Shown here piece by piece: positions 35,497 through 44,475 of a stretch of DNA of 64,000 nucleotides. How positions within the stretch are numbered: the first letter of the stretch is position 1; every line of letters begins with the position of its first letter. The notes under the pieces were generated by a model, which saw only the letters and a list, made by a program, of their open reading frames with translations, was not told the origin of the DNA and did no database searches. Source of the stretch: JBBQUN01 sp963717115 (GTDB lineage Bacteria; Actinomycetota; Acidimicrobiia; Acidimicrobiales; SZUA-35); assembly GCA_963717115.1 (NCBI GenBank), contig CAVQVO010000020.1:434001-498000 (forward strand). Direction: 5' to 3'. The position numbers and the translations under genes were made by a program.

Positions 35497-36275
35497 CCGC
35501 CGAATCGCTCGGGCTCGACGCGTTCTCGGCCCGGTCCGTCGTCCTCTCGATCCTGCTCGGGACGCATCCGCCGTCGTTGCCGGTCGGGTCCATCGTGGAC
35601 CTGGCCGATCTGTTCTCGATCCCGGCGGGGACGATGCGGACGGCGCTGTCCCGGTTGGTCGCCGCCGGCGACCTCGTCAACGAGGGCGGAAACTACCGCC
35701 TCACCGATCGACTGGTCGCCCGGCAGCAGGCCCAGGACGAGGGGCGGCGGGTCGTCGACGAGCGATGGGACGACACCTGGTGGACCGTGATCGCGCTCTC
35801 CGACCGGCGTTCCATGGCGACGCGCCGGGCCTTTCGGGCCGAGCTCGAGGTTCTTCGTTTCGGTGAGCTCCGTCCCGACACCTGGATGCGCCCGGCCAAT
35901 CTCAGCGTGGCCGACGAGGGGCGGCTGCTCGCCCTTCCCGACGCCATCGTGGCGCGGGGGCCGATCGCCGCTCCCGATGGGGCGGCGCTGGCCGGTCGGC
36001 TCTGGCCGCTCGAGGACGCCGCCGGTCGCATGCGGGCACTGCTCGGTCACCTCGACACCACCGCCCCGGCGCTGCGCGCCGGGACCGACGTCGGGCTGCT
36101 CCCCGAGGCCTTCGCGATCTCCGCGGCCGTCGTGCGGGCCCTGCGTACCGAACCCCGACTGCCCCCGGCCCTGACGCCGCCCGACTGGCCGGCCCCGGAA
36201 CTGCGCGCCGTCTACGACCGCTACGAAGTCGACTTCCAGCGCCTGTTGCGGCGGTTCTTCAACCGGGCTCCGTGA
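35493..36275 (+). CDS. PaaX family transcriptional regulator
   Basis: This 260-residue protein has an N-terminal winged-helix domain (FSARSVVLSILLGTHPPSLP, AGTMRTALSRLVAAGDLVNE) and the PaaX C-terminal domain (WWTVIALSDRRSMATRRAFR, then ALRAVYDRYEVDFQRLLRR-like tail). PaaX is the repressor of phenylacetate catabolism that answers to phenylacetyl-CoA; relatives control other pathways, so the ligand here is unknown. Its neighbour on the opposite strand is a desaturase, a possible target. Start is GTG 35493 overlapping a small upstream frame. It converges on the GGDEF gene with a 17-base overlap. Confidence 0.85.
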   Translation: MTAESLGLDAFSARSVVLSILLGTHPPSLPVGSIVDLADLFSIPAGTMRTALSRLVAAGDLVNEGGNYRLTDRLVARQQAQDEGRRVVDERWDDTWWTVIALSDRRSMATRRAFRAELEVLRFGELRPDTWMRPANLSVADEGRLLALPDAIVARGPIAAPDGAALAGRLWPLEDAAGRMRALLGHLDTTAPALRAGTDVGLLPEAFAISAAVVRALRTEPRLPPALTPPDWPAPELRAVYDRYEVDFQRLLRRFFNRAP

Positions 36276-38109
36276 GCCCCGGGAGCTCGCCGTCGGCGAA
36301 CGCCGGCCCGACATGATCGCCCTGGCCGAGGCCGATCCCGATCGAGTGGATCATCGTCGCCGTACGTTCGTCGTCGATGCCCTGGGCGACGATCTCGATC
36401 CCCAGCTCGTCGGCGAGGGCGGCGATCCGCCGGATGACCCGCATCGACCGATCCGAGGCCATGACCCGCCCGGCGAGTTCGGGGGCCAGCTTCAACCGGT
36501 TCAGGGGGACGCACTCCAGGCACGCGATCGATGATCCGACCAGACCCCAGTGGTCGATTGCGACCGACACCCCGATGCCCTGCAGTCGGACGATCTCGGC
36601 GATGGCCCGCTCCGAGCCGGCCGTGGCATGCGAGTCGGCGATCTCCACCGACAGGAGCTCGGGCGGTGCCTCGTGTCGGGTCGAGGCATCCACCAGGTCG
36701 ACGAACAGTTGCCCACCGACGAGGTGACGGAATCCGACGTCGACCGTGCAGACCAGGCCGAGGCGGTGCGCCGCAGCCGCAGCGTGGTCGAGCACGATTC
36801 GTCCCACCGCTCGCTCCAGACCCAACTGTTCGGCGAGCGGCACGAAGACCTCGCTCGGGACGACGTCGCCGTTCGACCGGGTCCAACTCGGTTCGAACGC
36901 CAGGCCGACGACCGAACGATCGGCCAGACCCACGATCGGCCGGGCCAGCGCGACGAGCGCCCCCCGTTCGACGTCGGTCCGCAGCTCGGACTTCAAGCGG
37001 AGGAGGTGGGTGCTGCTGTGCTCGTGGTCGGAGTCGAAGGTCATGACGGCGTTGCCACCCCGACCCTTGACCGCGTACATCGCCAGGTCGGCTCGGCGCA
37101 GGAGCGCGTCGGCCGTCTCGCCCCGACCGGCGCTCGCCACCCCGACCGACGCGGTCACCCGGAGGGAGTGGTCACCGATCGGACCGGCCAGACGCTCGGT
37201 CAGGCGCTCGGCGAGCCGGTGGGCGTTCTCGTCGTCGATCGCCCCGCCGAGGATCACCACGAACTCGTCGCCGCCCAGGCGCCCGGCGACGTCGGAGGCC
37301 CGCATGGTGTCCTGCAGGCGACGGGCGGTCTCGACGATGACGAGATCGCCCTGGCCATGGCCGTGGACGTCGTTGATGTCCTTGAAGCCGTCGAGGTCGA
37401 CGAAGAGCACGGTCGGTCGGTCGCCGGCGCCGAGCCGCTCGTCCATGGTCGCCAGGATCGCCGGCCGGTTCGGCAGGCCGGTGAGGGAGTCGGTGGCCGC
37501 CTGGATGCGCAGCGCCTCGGACAGCTCATTGGCCCGAACCTGGGCGTTGACCGACCGCACCAGCATGCGGCTCGTGAACTCGAGGTAGGCGACGGCGCAG
37601 ACCCCGACGAGCACGGCGACCATGATCAGGGAGTCGAGCGACCGGTGCATCACGAGCGCCAGGAACGTGAGCCACTGGGCTCCGATGAAGGCGGAGCCGA
37701 TCAACCGGGAGCCCGAGAAGGCGACGACGCCGGCTGCGGTCGTCATGACGAGGAAGGCCACCACGATCATCCGGAAGGTCATGGCGTCGCCGGCCACGAC
37801 GGGGATGGTGATCGCCGTACCCCAGGTCGTGCCGATCACCACCATGAGCACGGCGTACGCCCGTTCCCAGGCTCGGGCCGAGCGGGCCCACCACCAGGTC
37901 CGGGTCACGAGCAGCAGCCCCTGGACCACGGCGCCGGCCCAGATGGCGACGATCCAACGGTGGAGGGGTCCGAGCGCCGCCTGCCCGTCGATGACGACGG
38001 CCATGGCCAGTGGGGCCGCGATCAGGCCCATGACGTTGACCCAGCCCGGGGGCACGACGGTGGAGAGCAGGAGTTCCTTCACCCGTCGCTGGTCGTGGGC
38101 CGCGGCCAT
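36259..38109 (-). CDS. Membrane GGDEF protein with a degenerate EAL domain
   Basis: This 616-residue protein opens with about six membrane helices (residues about 20-190; for example VNVMGLIAAPLAMAVVIDG and YAVLMVVIGTTWGTAITIPV). A diguanylate cyclase domain follows with an intact active loop GRLGGDEFVVILGG and the D in VLFVDLDGFKDIND. The C-terminal part aligns with EAL phosphodiesterases but its signature residues are altered: the EAL position reads FEPSW, DDFGTG reads IDHWGLV and VAEGVE reads VAQGIDD. It should make c-di-GMP, with the EAL part perhaps sensing rather than cleaving it. Start ATG 38109 is the first conserved one; GTG 38139 is possible. The frame is open further upstream only because it runs into the frameshifted HAD gene. 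Confidence 0.85.
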   Translation of the reverse strand: MAAAHDQRRVKELLLSTVVPPGWVNVMGLIAAPLAMAVVIDGQAALGPLHRWIVAIWAGAVVQGLLLVTRTWWWARSARAWERAYAVLMVVIGTTWGTAITIPVVAGDAMTFRMIVVAFLVMTTAAGVVAFSGSRLIGSAFIGAQWLTFLALVMHRSLDSLIMVAVLVGVCAVAYLEFTSRMLVRSVNAQVRANELSEALRIQAATDSLTGLPNRPAILATMDERLGAGDRPTVLFVDLDGFKDINDVHGHGQGDLVIVETARRLQDTMRASDVAGRLGGDEFVVILGGAIDDENAHRLAERLTERLAGPIGDHSLRVTASVGVASAGRGETADALLRRADLAMYAVKGRGGNAVMTFDSDHEHSSTHLLRLKSELRTDVERGALVALARPIVGLADRSVVGLAFEPSWTRSNGDVVPSEVFVPLAEQLGLERAVGRIVLDHAAAAAHRLGLVCTVDVGFRHLVGGQLFVDLVDASTRHEAPPELLSVEIADSHATAGSERAIAEIVRLQGIGVSVAIDHWGLVGSSIACLECVPLNRLKLAPELAGRVMASDRSMRVIRRIAALADELGIEIVAQGIDDERTATMIHSIGIGLGQGDHVGPAFADGELPGLTEPG

Positions 38110-38183
38110 CCCGCCAGCATCGGTCGGCTGGTCCGCCACGTGAGTCCGGTCGCCCTGCGGGCCCGGACGAGCGCTGGGGACGG

Positions 38184-38984
38184 TCAGGGAACGAGGAGGT
38201 CGAGCACCTGGGCGACGCCGTGTTCGGCGTGGTGGGGGGCCCGCAGGGTGGTGACGGCCATCACCGACGGGATGCGCGTTGGCCATGGCGTAGCCCCGTC
38301 CCGCCCAGGCCAGCATGGCGAGGTCGTTGTGCTGGTCACCGAAGGCCACGACGTGCTCGGCCCCGAGGCCGAGGCGGTCGGCGAGGCGGGCCAGGGCTGC
38401 ACCCTTGTCGACGCCTGGGGCGGTCACCTCGACGAACGAGGCTCCCGACGAGCTGACCTCGAGATCGGGCGGGAGGAGGGGACGCACCGCGTCGAGGAGC
38501 TCGTCGAGAACCAGTTCCTCGTGGGCGATCATGACCTTGTTGAGCACGAGCCCCGGGATCGAAGACCACCGACGGCTCCTCGAATCGGGGACCGCCCCGG
38601 CGGGCGTGGTGTTCGCCGTAGGCCCGGTCGCGATGGATCCCCGTTTCGTGCTCCCAGGCCAGTCCCACGACCGGGCAACGCCGAGGCGAGGTCGGCGATG
38701 GCGGAACAGGCCGAGTCGTCGAGCGGGAACCGCTCGACGACGGTGTCGGTCTCGAAGTCGTACAGCGTGCTGCCGTTGGAACAGATCGCCCACCGGAACG
38801 CCCCGACGGGTCGCAGGCGGGGCGCCGCGGTCCAATGGGATCGGCCGGTCGCCGCGGCGACGGTCAGCCCGACGGCGGCGACCCGTCGCAGGGCGACGGT
38901 CGTGACCTCGCTGACCTGGCGGGACTCGTCGAACAGGGTGCCGTCGAGGTCGCTCGCCACCAGGCGGAGCGGCGGCGTCGTCAC
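38184..38984 (-). pseudogene. HAD-superfamily (Cof-like) phosphatase, three frameshifts (probable sequence errors)
   Basis: The catalytic motif ASDLDGTLFDES follows start GTG 38984, with motif TVAAATGRSHWT after it. The chain then jumps frame near 38674, 38553 and 38270, each time by one extra base in a GGG or CCC run. Removing these gives a 265-residue Cof-like protein ending in GVAQVLDLLVP, with the Mg-binding block VVAFGDQHNDLAMLAWAGRG and the lysine in GVDKGAALARLADRL. Corrected length divides exactly by three. Such enzymes dephosphorylate sugar phosphates or nucleotides. GTG 38984 overlaps the corrected amidase stop (GTGA). Confidence 0.8.
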
Positions 38985-40451
38985 GGGCACCCGGGCGGCC
39001 GTCGGGTCCCGCCGGTGATCGTCTCGATCATCGCCGCCGCAGCCAGGGCCGTTCGATCCTCGAGGAACGGGCCCGACCACCTGGAGGGCGAGGGGCAGAC
39101 CGGTCGAGTGCATCCCGATCGGGACGGCCGTGGCCGGCAGGTACGCCATGCCGAACAGGCCCATCCAGCGCATGATGTCGAGATAGGGCCGTGACCGACC
39201 GGCGACCTCGATGGTTCTCGCCGTCAGGGGGTGGGAGTGATCGTGCGGATAGGCGACGGTCGGAGCGATCGGGGCGAGGACGACGTCCCAGGATTCGAAG
39301 AAGGTCTTCCAACGGGCGCGCATCTGGAGCCGTCGTTCGTTGTTGGTGAGCCAGGCTCGGTGGCGCAGACCGGCCCCGTGGACGCCGAGTTCGCCCTCGA
39401 CGCTCGCTCCGGCTGCCTCACGGGCTGCCAGATCGTCGAGTTCGGCGAGGCTGTGGCTGCCCGACAGGGCCCCACCGAGGAGCGCCCAGAACGTGGCGTC
39501 GGCCTTCGCGAAGTCGAAGCGCTCCGGACGGGCGTCGTGGCTGACCCGGGCCCCCAGGCCTTCGAGGCGATCGGCCACCGAGACGATCGCCGCCTCGATC
39601 TCGGGGTCGACCGGGCAGTGGGGGTGGTTCGCCATCACGGCGACCCGCAGCGACGCCGGGTCGAGGGTCCGAGGTTCGGGAAGGTGCAACGACCACGCTC
39701 GATCGTGCCAGTCGTCGGGTCCGGCGAGCAGGCCGAGCGCCAGGTCGGCGTCGGCGACCGTGCGGGCCATGGGGCCGACGACGGCGAGATCGGCCTGGGT
39801 GAGCGTGCCGGGCGGACCGGGGATCTGGCCCTTGGCCGACACGATCCCGTAGCTCGGCTTGTGGCCGACCACGCCGCACAGCCCGGCCGGATTGCGGATC
39901 GACCCGGCGATGTCGCTGCCGATCTCCAACGGTGTCAGGCCGGCGGCGAGGGCACCGGCCGAACCGCCCGAGGAGCCTCCGACGGTGCGCTCGGTGTTCC
40001 ACGGGTTGTTGGAGGTGCCGAAGAGGTCGTTGAAGCTCTGCGTGTCGCCGGCGTAGATCGGCAGGTTGGTCTTGCCGAAGACGACCACTCCGGCCGCCCG
40101 CAATCGGGCGACGGCGGCGGCATCGGTGGTCGGCACGAATTCCGACAGCTCGGGAGCGCCCGAGGTCGTTCGCATCCCGGCGGTCATCAGCGAGTCCTTG
40201 ACCGTCATCGGAACGCCGGCGAGCGGGCCGAGCGGATCGCCGGCGAGCCGTCGGCGATCGATCTCGCCAGCCTGGCGCCGCGCCCCCTCGGCGTCGATCG
40301 TGACCACGACGTTGAGGGCGGGGTTCGTCGCCGCCACGGCCGCCAGGTGATCGTCGAGGGCCTCGACGGCCGAGAGCTCCCGGCGGGCCAGGGCGCCGGC
40401 GAGGTCGCGGGCGGACATCCAGTGGGGTGCGGTCGGTGCTCCGTCGCTCAC
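38981..40451 (-). pseudogene. Amidase (amidase-signature family), one late frameshift (probable sequence error)
   Basis: Nearly the whole protein reads in one frame from GTG 40451. The amidase-signature catalytic triad is visible: Lys in VPMTVKDSLMTAG, the cis-Ser region TVGGSSGGSAGALAAGLTPL and Ser in GSDIAGSIRNPAG. After VVGP near 39072 the frame goes wrong. Deleting one base in the GGGCCC there gives FLEDRTALAAAAMIETITGG and a stop at 38981, for 489 residues in all. The family hydrolyses amide bonds of many small substrates. As given, translation would run on into the HAD gene. TAACGT lies 6 bases before the start, a leaderless arrangement. Confidence 0.85.
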
Positions 40452-40457
40452 GACGTG

Positions 40458-40463
40458 ACGTTA
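40458..40463 (-). promoter_or_regulatory. -10 box of a leaderless promoter for the amidase-HAD unit
   Basis: TAACGT on the minus strand, 6 bases, then GTG 40451. Confidence 0.5.
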
Positions 40464-40541
40464 CCGTAGGACCCCGAAGCGCCGGGAGGTTCGGCGTCCG
40501 TGGTCGCCGTGGCCACCCCCGATCGAGCGACAAGGACACCG

Positions 40542-41823
40542 GTGACATCTCGCATTCTCGTGCTCATGGGGTCGGGCGAGACCGCCCCGACCATGGTCAA
40601 ACCGCATCGATCGGTCTTCGACCGTCTGCAGACCGGCTCCGCCGGTGATGCGCCACCCAGGGCGGTGATGATCGACACCCCGTTCGGGTTCCAGGAGAAC
40701 CGGGACATCCTCGTCGAGCGAACCCTGCAGTACTTCGACGAGAGCATCGGCCGGACCGTGGTCGCCGCCGGCCTCCCGCGGATCGTCGGCGTCGATCCGG
40801 TCGAGGTCGAGGCCGGGTTGACCCGGCTGCGGCAGGCCGATTGGGTCTTCGCCGGACCGGGAAGCCCCACGTATGCCCTTCGTCAGTGGGCCGGCACCGC
40901 CGTCCCCGACATCCTCGCCGACAAGCTGGCCCGGGGCGGCGCCGTGGTGTTCTCGTCGGCGGCGGTGCTCACACTCGGCGTGGCGACGGTGCCGGTCTAC
41001 GAGATCTACAAGGTCGGCGCCGAACCCGAATGGATCCCGGGCCTCGATCTGCTGACACCCCTGGGCCTGCCCGTCGCCGTGATCCCGCACTACGACAACA
41101 CCGAGGGCGGCAATCACGACACCCGCTACTGCTACCTGGGTGCCCCGCGCCTGGAGCGCCTCGAGGCCGAGCTGGGTCCCGACCGGCACATCATCGGCAT
41201 CGACGAGCACACGGCGTTGATCATGGATCTCGACGCCGACACCGCCGAGGTCGTCGGCAAGGGCGTGGTCACCGTGCGATCCGATGGTCGGAGCAGCACC
41301 ATCGAGTCCGGGTTGACCGTCGGTCTCGATGCCCTTCGCCGTCCCGATCACGCCCGACGTCCGACGCTGGTGACGGCGGTCGCCGGCGCCCACGGCCGGA
41401 CCGCCGGCCGAAGCGCCGGCGGCGTCTGGAGCTGCCGCCTCGCTCCTCGACGACGTCCGCCGCTTCGAAGCCGACTTCGACGTGGCGATGGGCGACCGCA
41501 ACGCCAAGGCCGCGGTCGGCGCCGTGCTGGCCCTCGAATCGTCGATGGCCGTCTGGGCGGCCGACACCGCCCAGAACGACCATCACGACCAGGCCCGGGC
41601 CAGCCTCCGATCGATGATCTCCCGGCTCGGTTCGGCCGCCACCGACGGCCTCCGCGATCCCCGGAGCGTCATCGAACCGGTGGTGGAGGCGACCCTCGCC
41701 CTCCGACGCGTCGTGCGCGACGAGAAGCGGTTCGATCTGTCCGACCTCATCCGCGACGAGTTCGCCGCCGTCGGGATCGAGGTCCGGGACACGCCCGACG
41801 GCGTCGAGTGGGTGCTGCAATGA
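40542..41823 (+). pseudogene. S51-peptidase/glutamine-amidotransferase-like domain joined to a CysRS-C-terminal-like domain, one frameshift (probable sequence error)
   Basis: The N-terminal 280 residues (ILVLMGSGETAPTMVKPHRS, WVFAGPGSPTYALRQWAGTA, GGAVVFSSAAVLTLGVATVP) match the type 1 glutamine-amidotransferase-like/S51 fold of cyanophycinase and dipeptidase E relatives. The C-terminal 110 residues (LLDDVRRFEADFDVAMGDRN, LRRVVRDEKRFDLSDLIRDE, GVEVRDTPDGVEWVLQ) resemble the last domain of cysteinyl-tRNA synthetase. The frame changes at CCC 41389-41391; removing one C gives AVAGATAGPPAEAPAASGAA and 426 residues. I choose GTG 40542, six bases after an AAGGA; GTG 40500 is possible. Its stop overlaps the psuG start (ATGA). 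Function is unknown. Confidence 0.75.
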
Positions 41824-42744
41824 CCGGGTCGGGAACGGGAGCCTTCGATCTGGAACTGTCGGCCGACGTCGCCGACGCGCTCGACGCGGCCCAACCCCTC
41901 GTCGCACTCGAATCGACCATCTTCTCCGAACTCGGGATTGCCCGATCCGCACAACCGGGTGGCGCTCGATCGTTGTCGCCGAGCCGTGTCCGCCGCCGGG
42001 GCCGTGCCGGCGCTCACGGCCATCCTCGACGGTCGGGCGTCGTCGGGGCCGCCGATCCGGCCGTCATCTGCGGCCCGGCCCGCAAGGTGGCGGCTCGGGA
42101 CCTCGCCGTGGCGATCGGTCAGCGCTGGGCCTACGGCGCGACGACGGTCTCGGCATCGCTGACCCTGGCGGCGCTGGCCGGGATCGAGGTGTTCGCCACC
42201 GGTGGGATCGGTGGGGTGCATCGTGACTGGTCGACCACCGGTGACATCAGCGCCGATCTGTCGGCCCTGGCGACGCATCCGCTGGTCACGGTGTCGGCCG
42301 GGGCCAAGGTGTTCCTCGATCTGCCCGGAACCCTCGAGCGCCTCGAGACCGACAGCGTCCCGGTCCTGGGATGGCGCTGCGACGAGTTCCCGGCGTTCCA
42401 CGCCCGCAACAGCGGGCTCCCCGTCCCGCACCGGGTCGATTCGGCCGCCGAGGTCGCGGCCATCGCCCGGGCCCACTGGGCGCTCGGCGGGGGAGGGATC
42501 CTCGTCGTCGCCCCGGTCCCGGCCGACGGATGCCGTGCCCCTCGAGCGCATCACCGACGCCGTCGACGCGGCGCTCGCCTCGGCCCGGGCCGCCGGGGTC
42601 CGGGGCAATGCCGTCACCCCGGCCGTGCTCGCCGCGATGGCGCAGGCCACCGACGGCGACTCCATCCCCGCCAACCTCGCCCTGGCCGAGAACAACGCCT
42701 CGATCGCAGCCTCGATCGCCGTCGCGCTCGCCGACTTCTGGTGA
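41820..42744 (+). pseudogene. psuG: Pseudouridine-5'-phosphate glycosidase, three frameshifts (probable sequence errors)
   Basis: PsuG splits pseudouridine 5'-phosphate into uracil and ribose 5-phosphate. Family blocks are present in pieces: QPLVALESTIFSELG, then in the next frame PDPHNRVALDRCRRAVSAAG, back to PAVICGPARKVAARDLAVAI, GATTVSASLTLAALAGIEVF, TGGIGGVHRDWSTTGDISAD, PVLGWRCDEFPAFHARNSGL, and in another frame DAVPLERITDAVDAALASAR to the end. Shifts lie near 41935 (extra G), 42035 (lost base) and 42529 (extra G); corrected length is 307 residues, as expected. ATG 41820 overlaps the preceding stop and the next gene overlaps this stop (GTGA). No pseudouridine kinase is in the window. Confidence 0.82.
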
Positions 42745-43478
42745 GACGGCCGGTGCTCGGCGACCGGCCGACCAGGGCCGACCTGTTCCTCGGGGCGCAC
42801 GAGTGGCTGAGCCGACGGGCGGCGATCACGGCGCACAGCAGGCGGGGGCGGCGGTTCGCCGCGTTCGGTGAGGGCAGCTGGCTCTGCTTCCCGCCGGCCG
42901 CGCTCTTCGGCGAGGCGTCGATCCGCATCGGGGCCGACACCCTGATCGGGCCCTACGTCTCGTTGAGCGCCGGCATGGTTCCCGGTCAGCAGCTGCTCAG
43001 CGATCGGATCATCTCGATCGGTGACCGCTGCCTGATCGGCCGGCACAGCAGCATCGTGGGGCACTTCGACATCGTGATCGAGGACGACGTGTTCTTCGGT
43101 CCCAACGTGTACGTCACCGACCAGAACCATGCGATCGACGATCCGACCGTCCCGATCGGCCGGCAGAGCCGTCCCGAGGCGCCGGTGGTCATCGGGGCCG
43201 GGTCCTGGCTCGGGGCGAACGTGGTCGTCCTTCCCGGGGTGACCATCGGCCGTCACGTGGCCGTGGGGGCCGGTTCGGTCGTGACCCACGATCTGCCCGA
43301 TTTCACCGTGGCCGTCGGCTCACCGGCCCGGGTGGTCCAGCGGCGGGGGATGGAACCGCCCCCGGCGGACGCAGGGGACGCAGGGTTCGAGCGGCGGTCC
43401 GAGCACGGGTCCGAGCGGGGCGCTGCGGGTCGGGCCGGAATCGATCAGAGCCCGATCTCGGAGTCGGGTACCGAGTAG
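42741..43478 (+). CDS. Hexapeptide-repeat acyltransferase (left-handed beta-helix)
   Basis: This 245-residue protein starts at GTG 42741, which overlaps the psuG stop. From residue about 55 it has hexapeptide repeats (FGEASIRIGADTLIGPYVSL, IISIGDRCLIGRHSSIVGHF, IVIEDDVFFGPNVYVTDQNH) and the end block GSWLGANVVVLPGVTIGRHV with VAVGSPARVV, as in maltose or galactoside O-acetyltransferases. The catalytic His would be in TDQNHAID. It likely acetylates a sugar or similar acceptor. The last 35 residues are low-complexity Glu/Gly/Ser, and the coding end overlaps the convergent metallopeptidase by 34 bases. Confidence 0.85.
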   Translation: MRRPVLGDRPTRADLFLGAHEWLSRRAAITAHSRRGRRFAAFGEGSWLCFPPAALFGEASIRIGADTLIGPYVSLSAGMVPGQQLLSDRIISIGDRCLIGRHSSIVGHFDIVIEDDVFFGPNVYVTDQNHAIDDPTVPIGRQSRPEAPVVIGAGSWLGANVVVLPGVTIGRHVAVGAGSVVTHDLPDFTVAVGSPARVVQRRGMEPPPADAGDAGFERRSEHGSERGAAGRAGIDQSPISESGTE

Positions 43479-44413
43479 GTGTCGCAGCGGTTCGGATCGC
43501 CGCTGTCGAGCCCGACCCCGAACCACGACTGGCGAGCCTCGGCCGAGCCATGGGTCCAGGTGTGCGGGTCGATGGACATCCCGGCCTGGCTCTGGATGCG
43601 GTCGTCACCCACGGCGGCCGCGGCCGCCAGACCCTCGGTGATGTCGCCCGGCTCGATGATCGCCCGACCGGCGTTGGTGGTTCGTTGCGACGCCGAATGG
43701 GCCCAGACCCCGGCGAAGCAGTCCGCCTGGAGCTCCTGGCGAACCGACATCGAGTTCTTCTCACCCGGGTTCTGGGCGACGTACTCCCGCACCTGGTCGC
43801 TGATGCCCGTGATCGTCTGGACGTGATGACCGACCTCGTGGGCGATCACGTAGGCCTGGGCGAAGTCCCCGGGCGCTCCGAAGCGGCGGGCCAGCTCGCC
43901 GTAGAAGTCGAAGTCGATGTAGACCTTCCGATCGCCCGGGGCCCCGCAGTAGAAGGGGCCGACCGCCGAGGTGGCGTTGCCACAGCCCGTCGACACGGCG
44001 TCTTCGAAGATCACGAGCTTGGTCTCCTCGTAGCCGCCGCCGACCGACCGGAAGTACTCGGACCAGACCTGCTGGATGTCGAACATCAAGAAGCCCATGA
44101 AGGCCTTCGTGTCGGCGTCGGGATCGGGCACCTCGCTGCCGGTGGCCCCACCGGTGTCGATCTCGGCGCTCTGCCCACCGTCGAAGCCCGGGACACCGAT
44201 GTCGATCCCCGTCGACGAACCGTCCCCGCCTCCGAGGGCACCACCGCCCAGCAACAGACCGACGATCAGGACGAGCAGCCCGCCGAGGCCACCGCCGACC
44301 TTGCCCACCGGCAGCCCGCCGGCAGAACGGCGGGTGCCGCCGCGACGGCTGCCGCGCCGATCGTCGATGTACTGCTGACCCTTCGCGGCCGTTTCCTCGT
44401 CGTAGCGAACCAT
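43445..44413 (-). CDS. Neutral zinc metallopeptidase, YpfJ/KPN_02809 family
   Basis: This 322-residue protein has one N-terminal membrane segment (GGLGGLLVLIVGLLLGGGAL) after a basic stretch, then a Gly/Asp-rich linker and a peptidase domain with zinc motif HEVGHHVQTITG. The downstream Glu/Asp block RQELQADCFAGVWAH supplies the third ligand. Paired cysteines (GCGNATSAVGPFYCG) fit an extracytoplasmic domain. The family is widespread and its substrate is unknown. It diverges from the PLP enzyme gene with 62 bases between starts. Confidence 0.9.
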   Translation of the reverse strand: MVRYDEETAAKGQQYIDDRRGSRRGGTRRSAGGLPVGKVGGGLGGLLVLIVGLLLGGGALGGGDGSSTGIDIGVPGFDGGQSAEIDTGGATGSEVPDPDADTKAFMGFLMFDIQQVWSEYFRSVGGGYEETKLVIFEDAVSTGCGNATSAVGPFYCGAPGDRKVYIDFDFYGELARRFGAPGDFAQAYVIAHEVGHHVQTITGISDQVREYVAQNPGEKNSMSVRQELQADCFAGVWAHSASQRTTNAGRAIIEPGDITEGLAAAAAVGDDRIQSQAGMSIDPHTWTHGSAEARQSWFGVGLDSGDPNRCDTYSVPDSEIGL

Positions 44414-44475
44414 CGTCGTCGGTCACCCTTCGGCCTGGAACCTGCGGGATAGCCTGTCGCCCGGAGGTTGCGAAC

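Noticed and set aside
38529..40451. A natural amidase-HAD fusion protein
   Set aside because: The fused frame exists only because of an indel near 39070; correcting it restores an amidase end and a GTGA overlap with the HAD start.
40500..43478. One 992-residue protein spanning the S51-like, psuG and acyltransferase genes
   Set aside because: The frame passes through family-specific segments in the wrong frame; corrected frames give three proteins with overlapping stops and starts.
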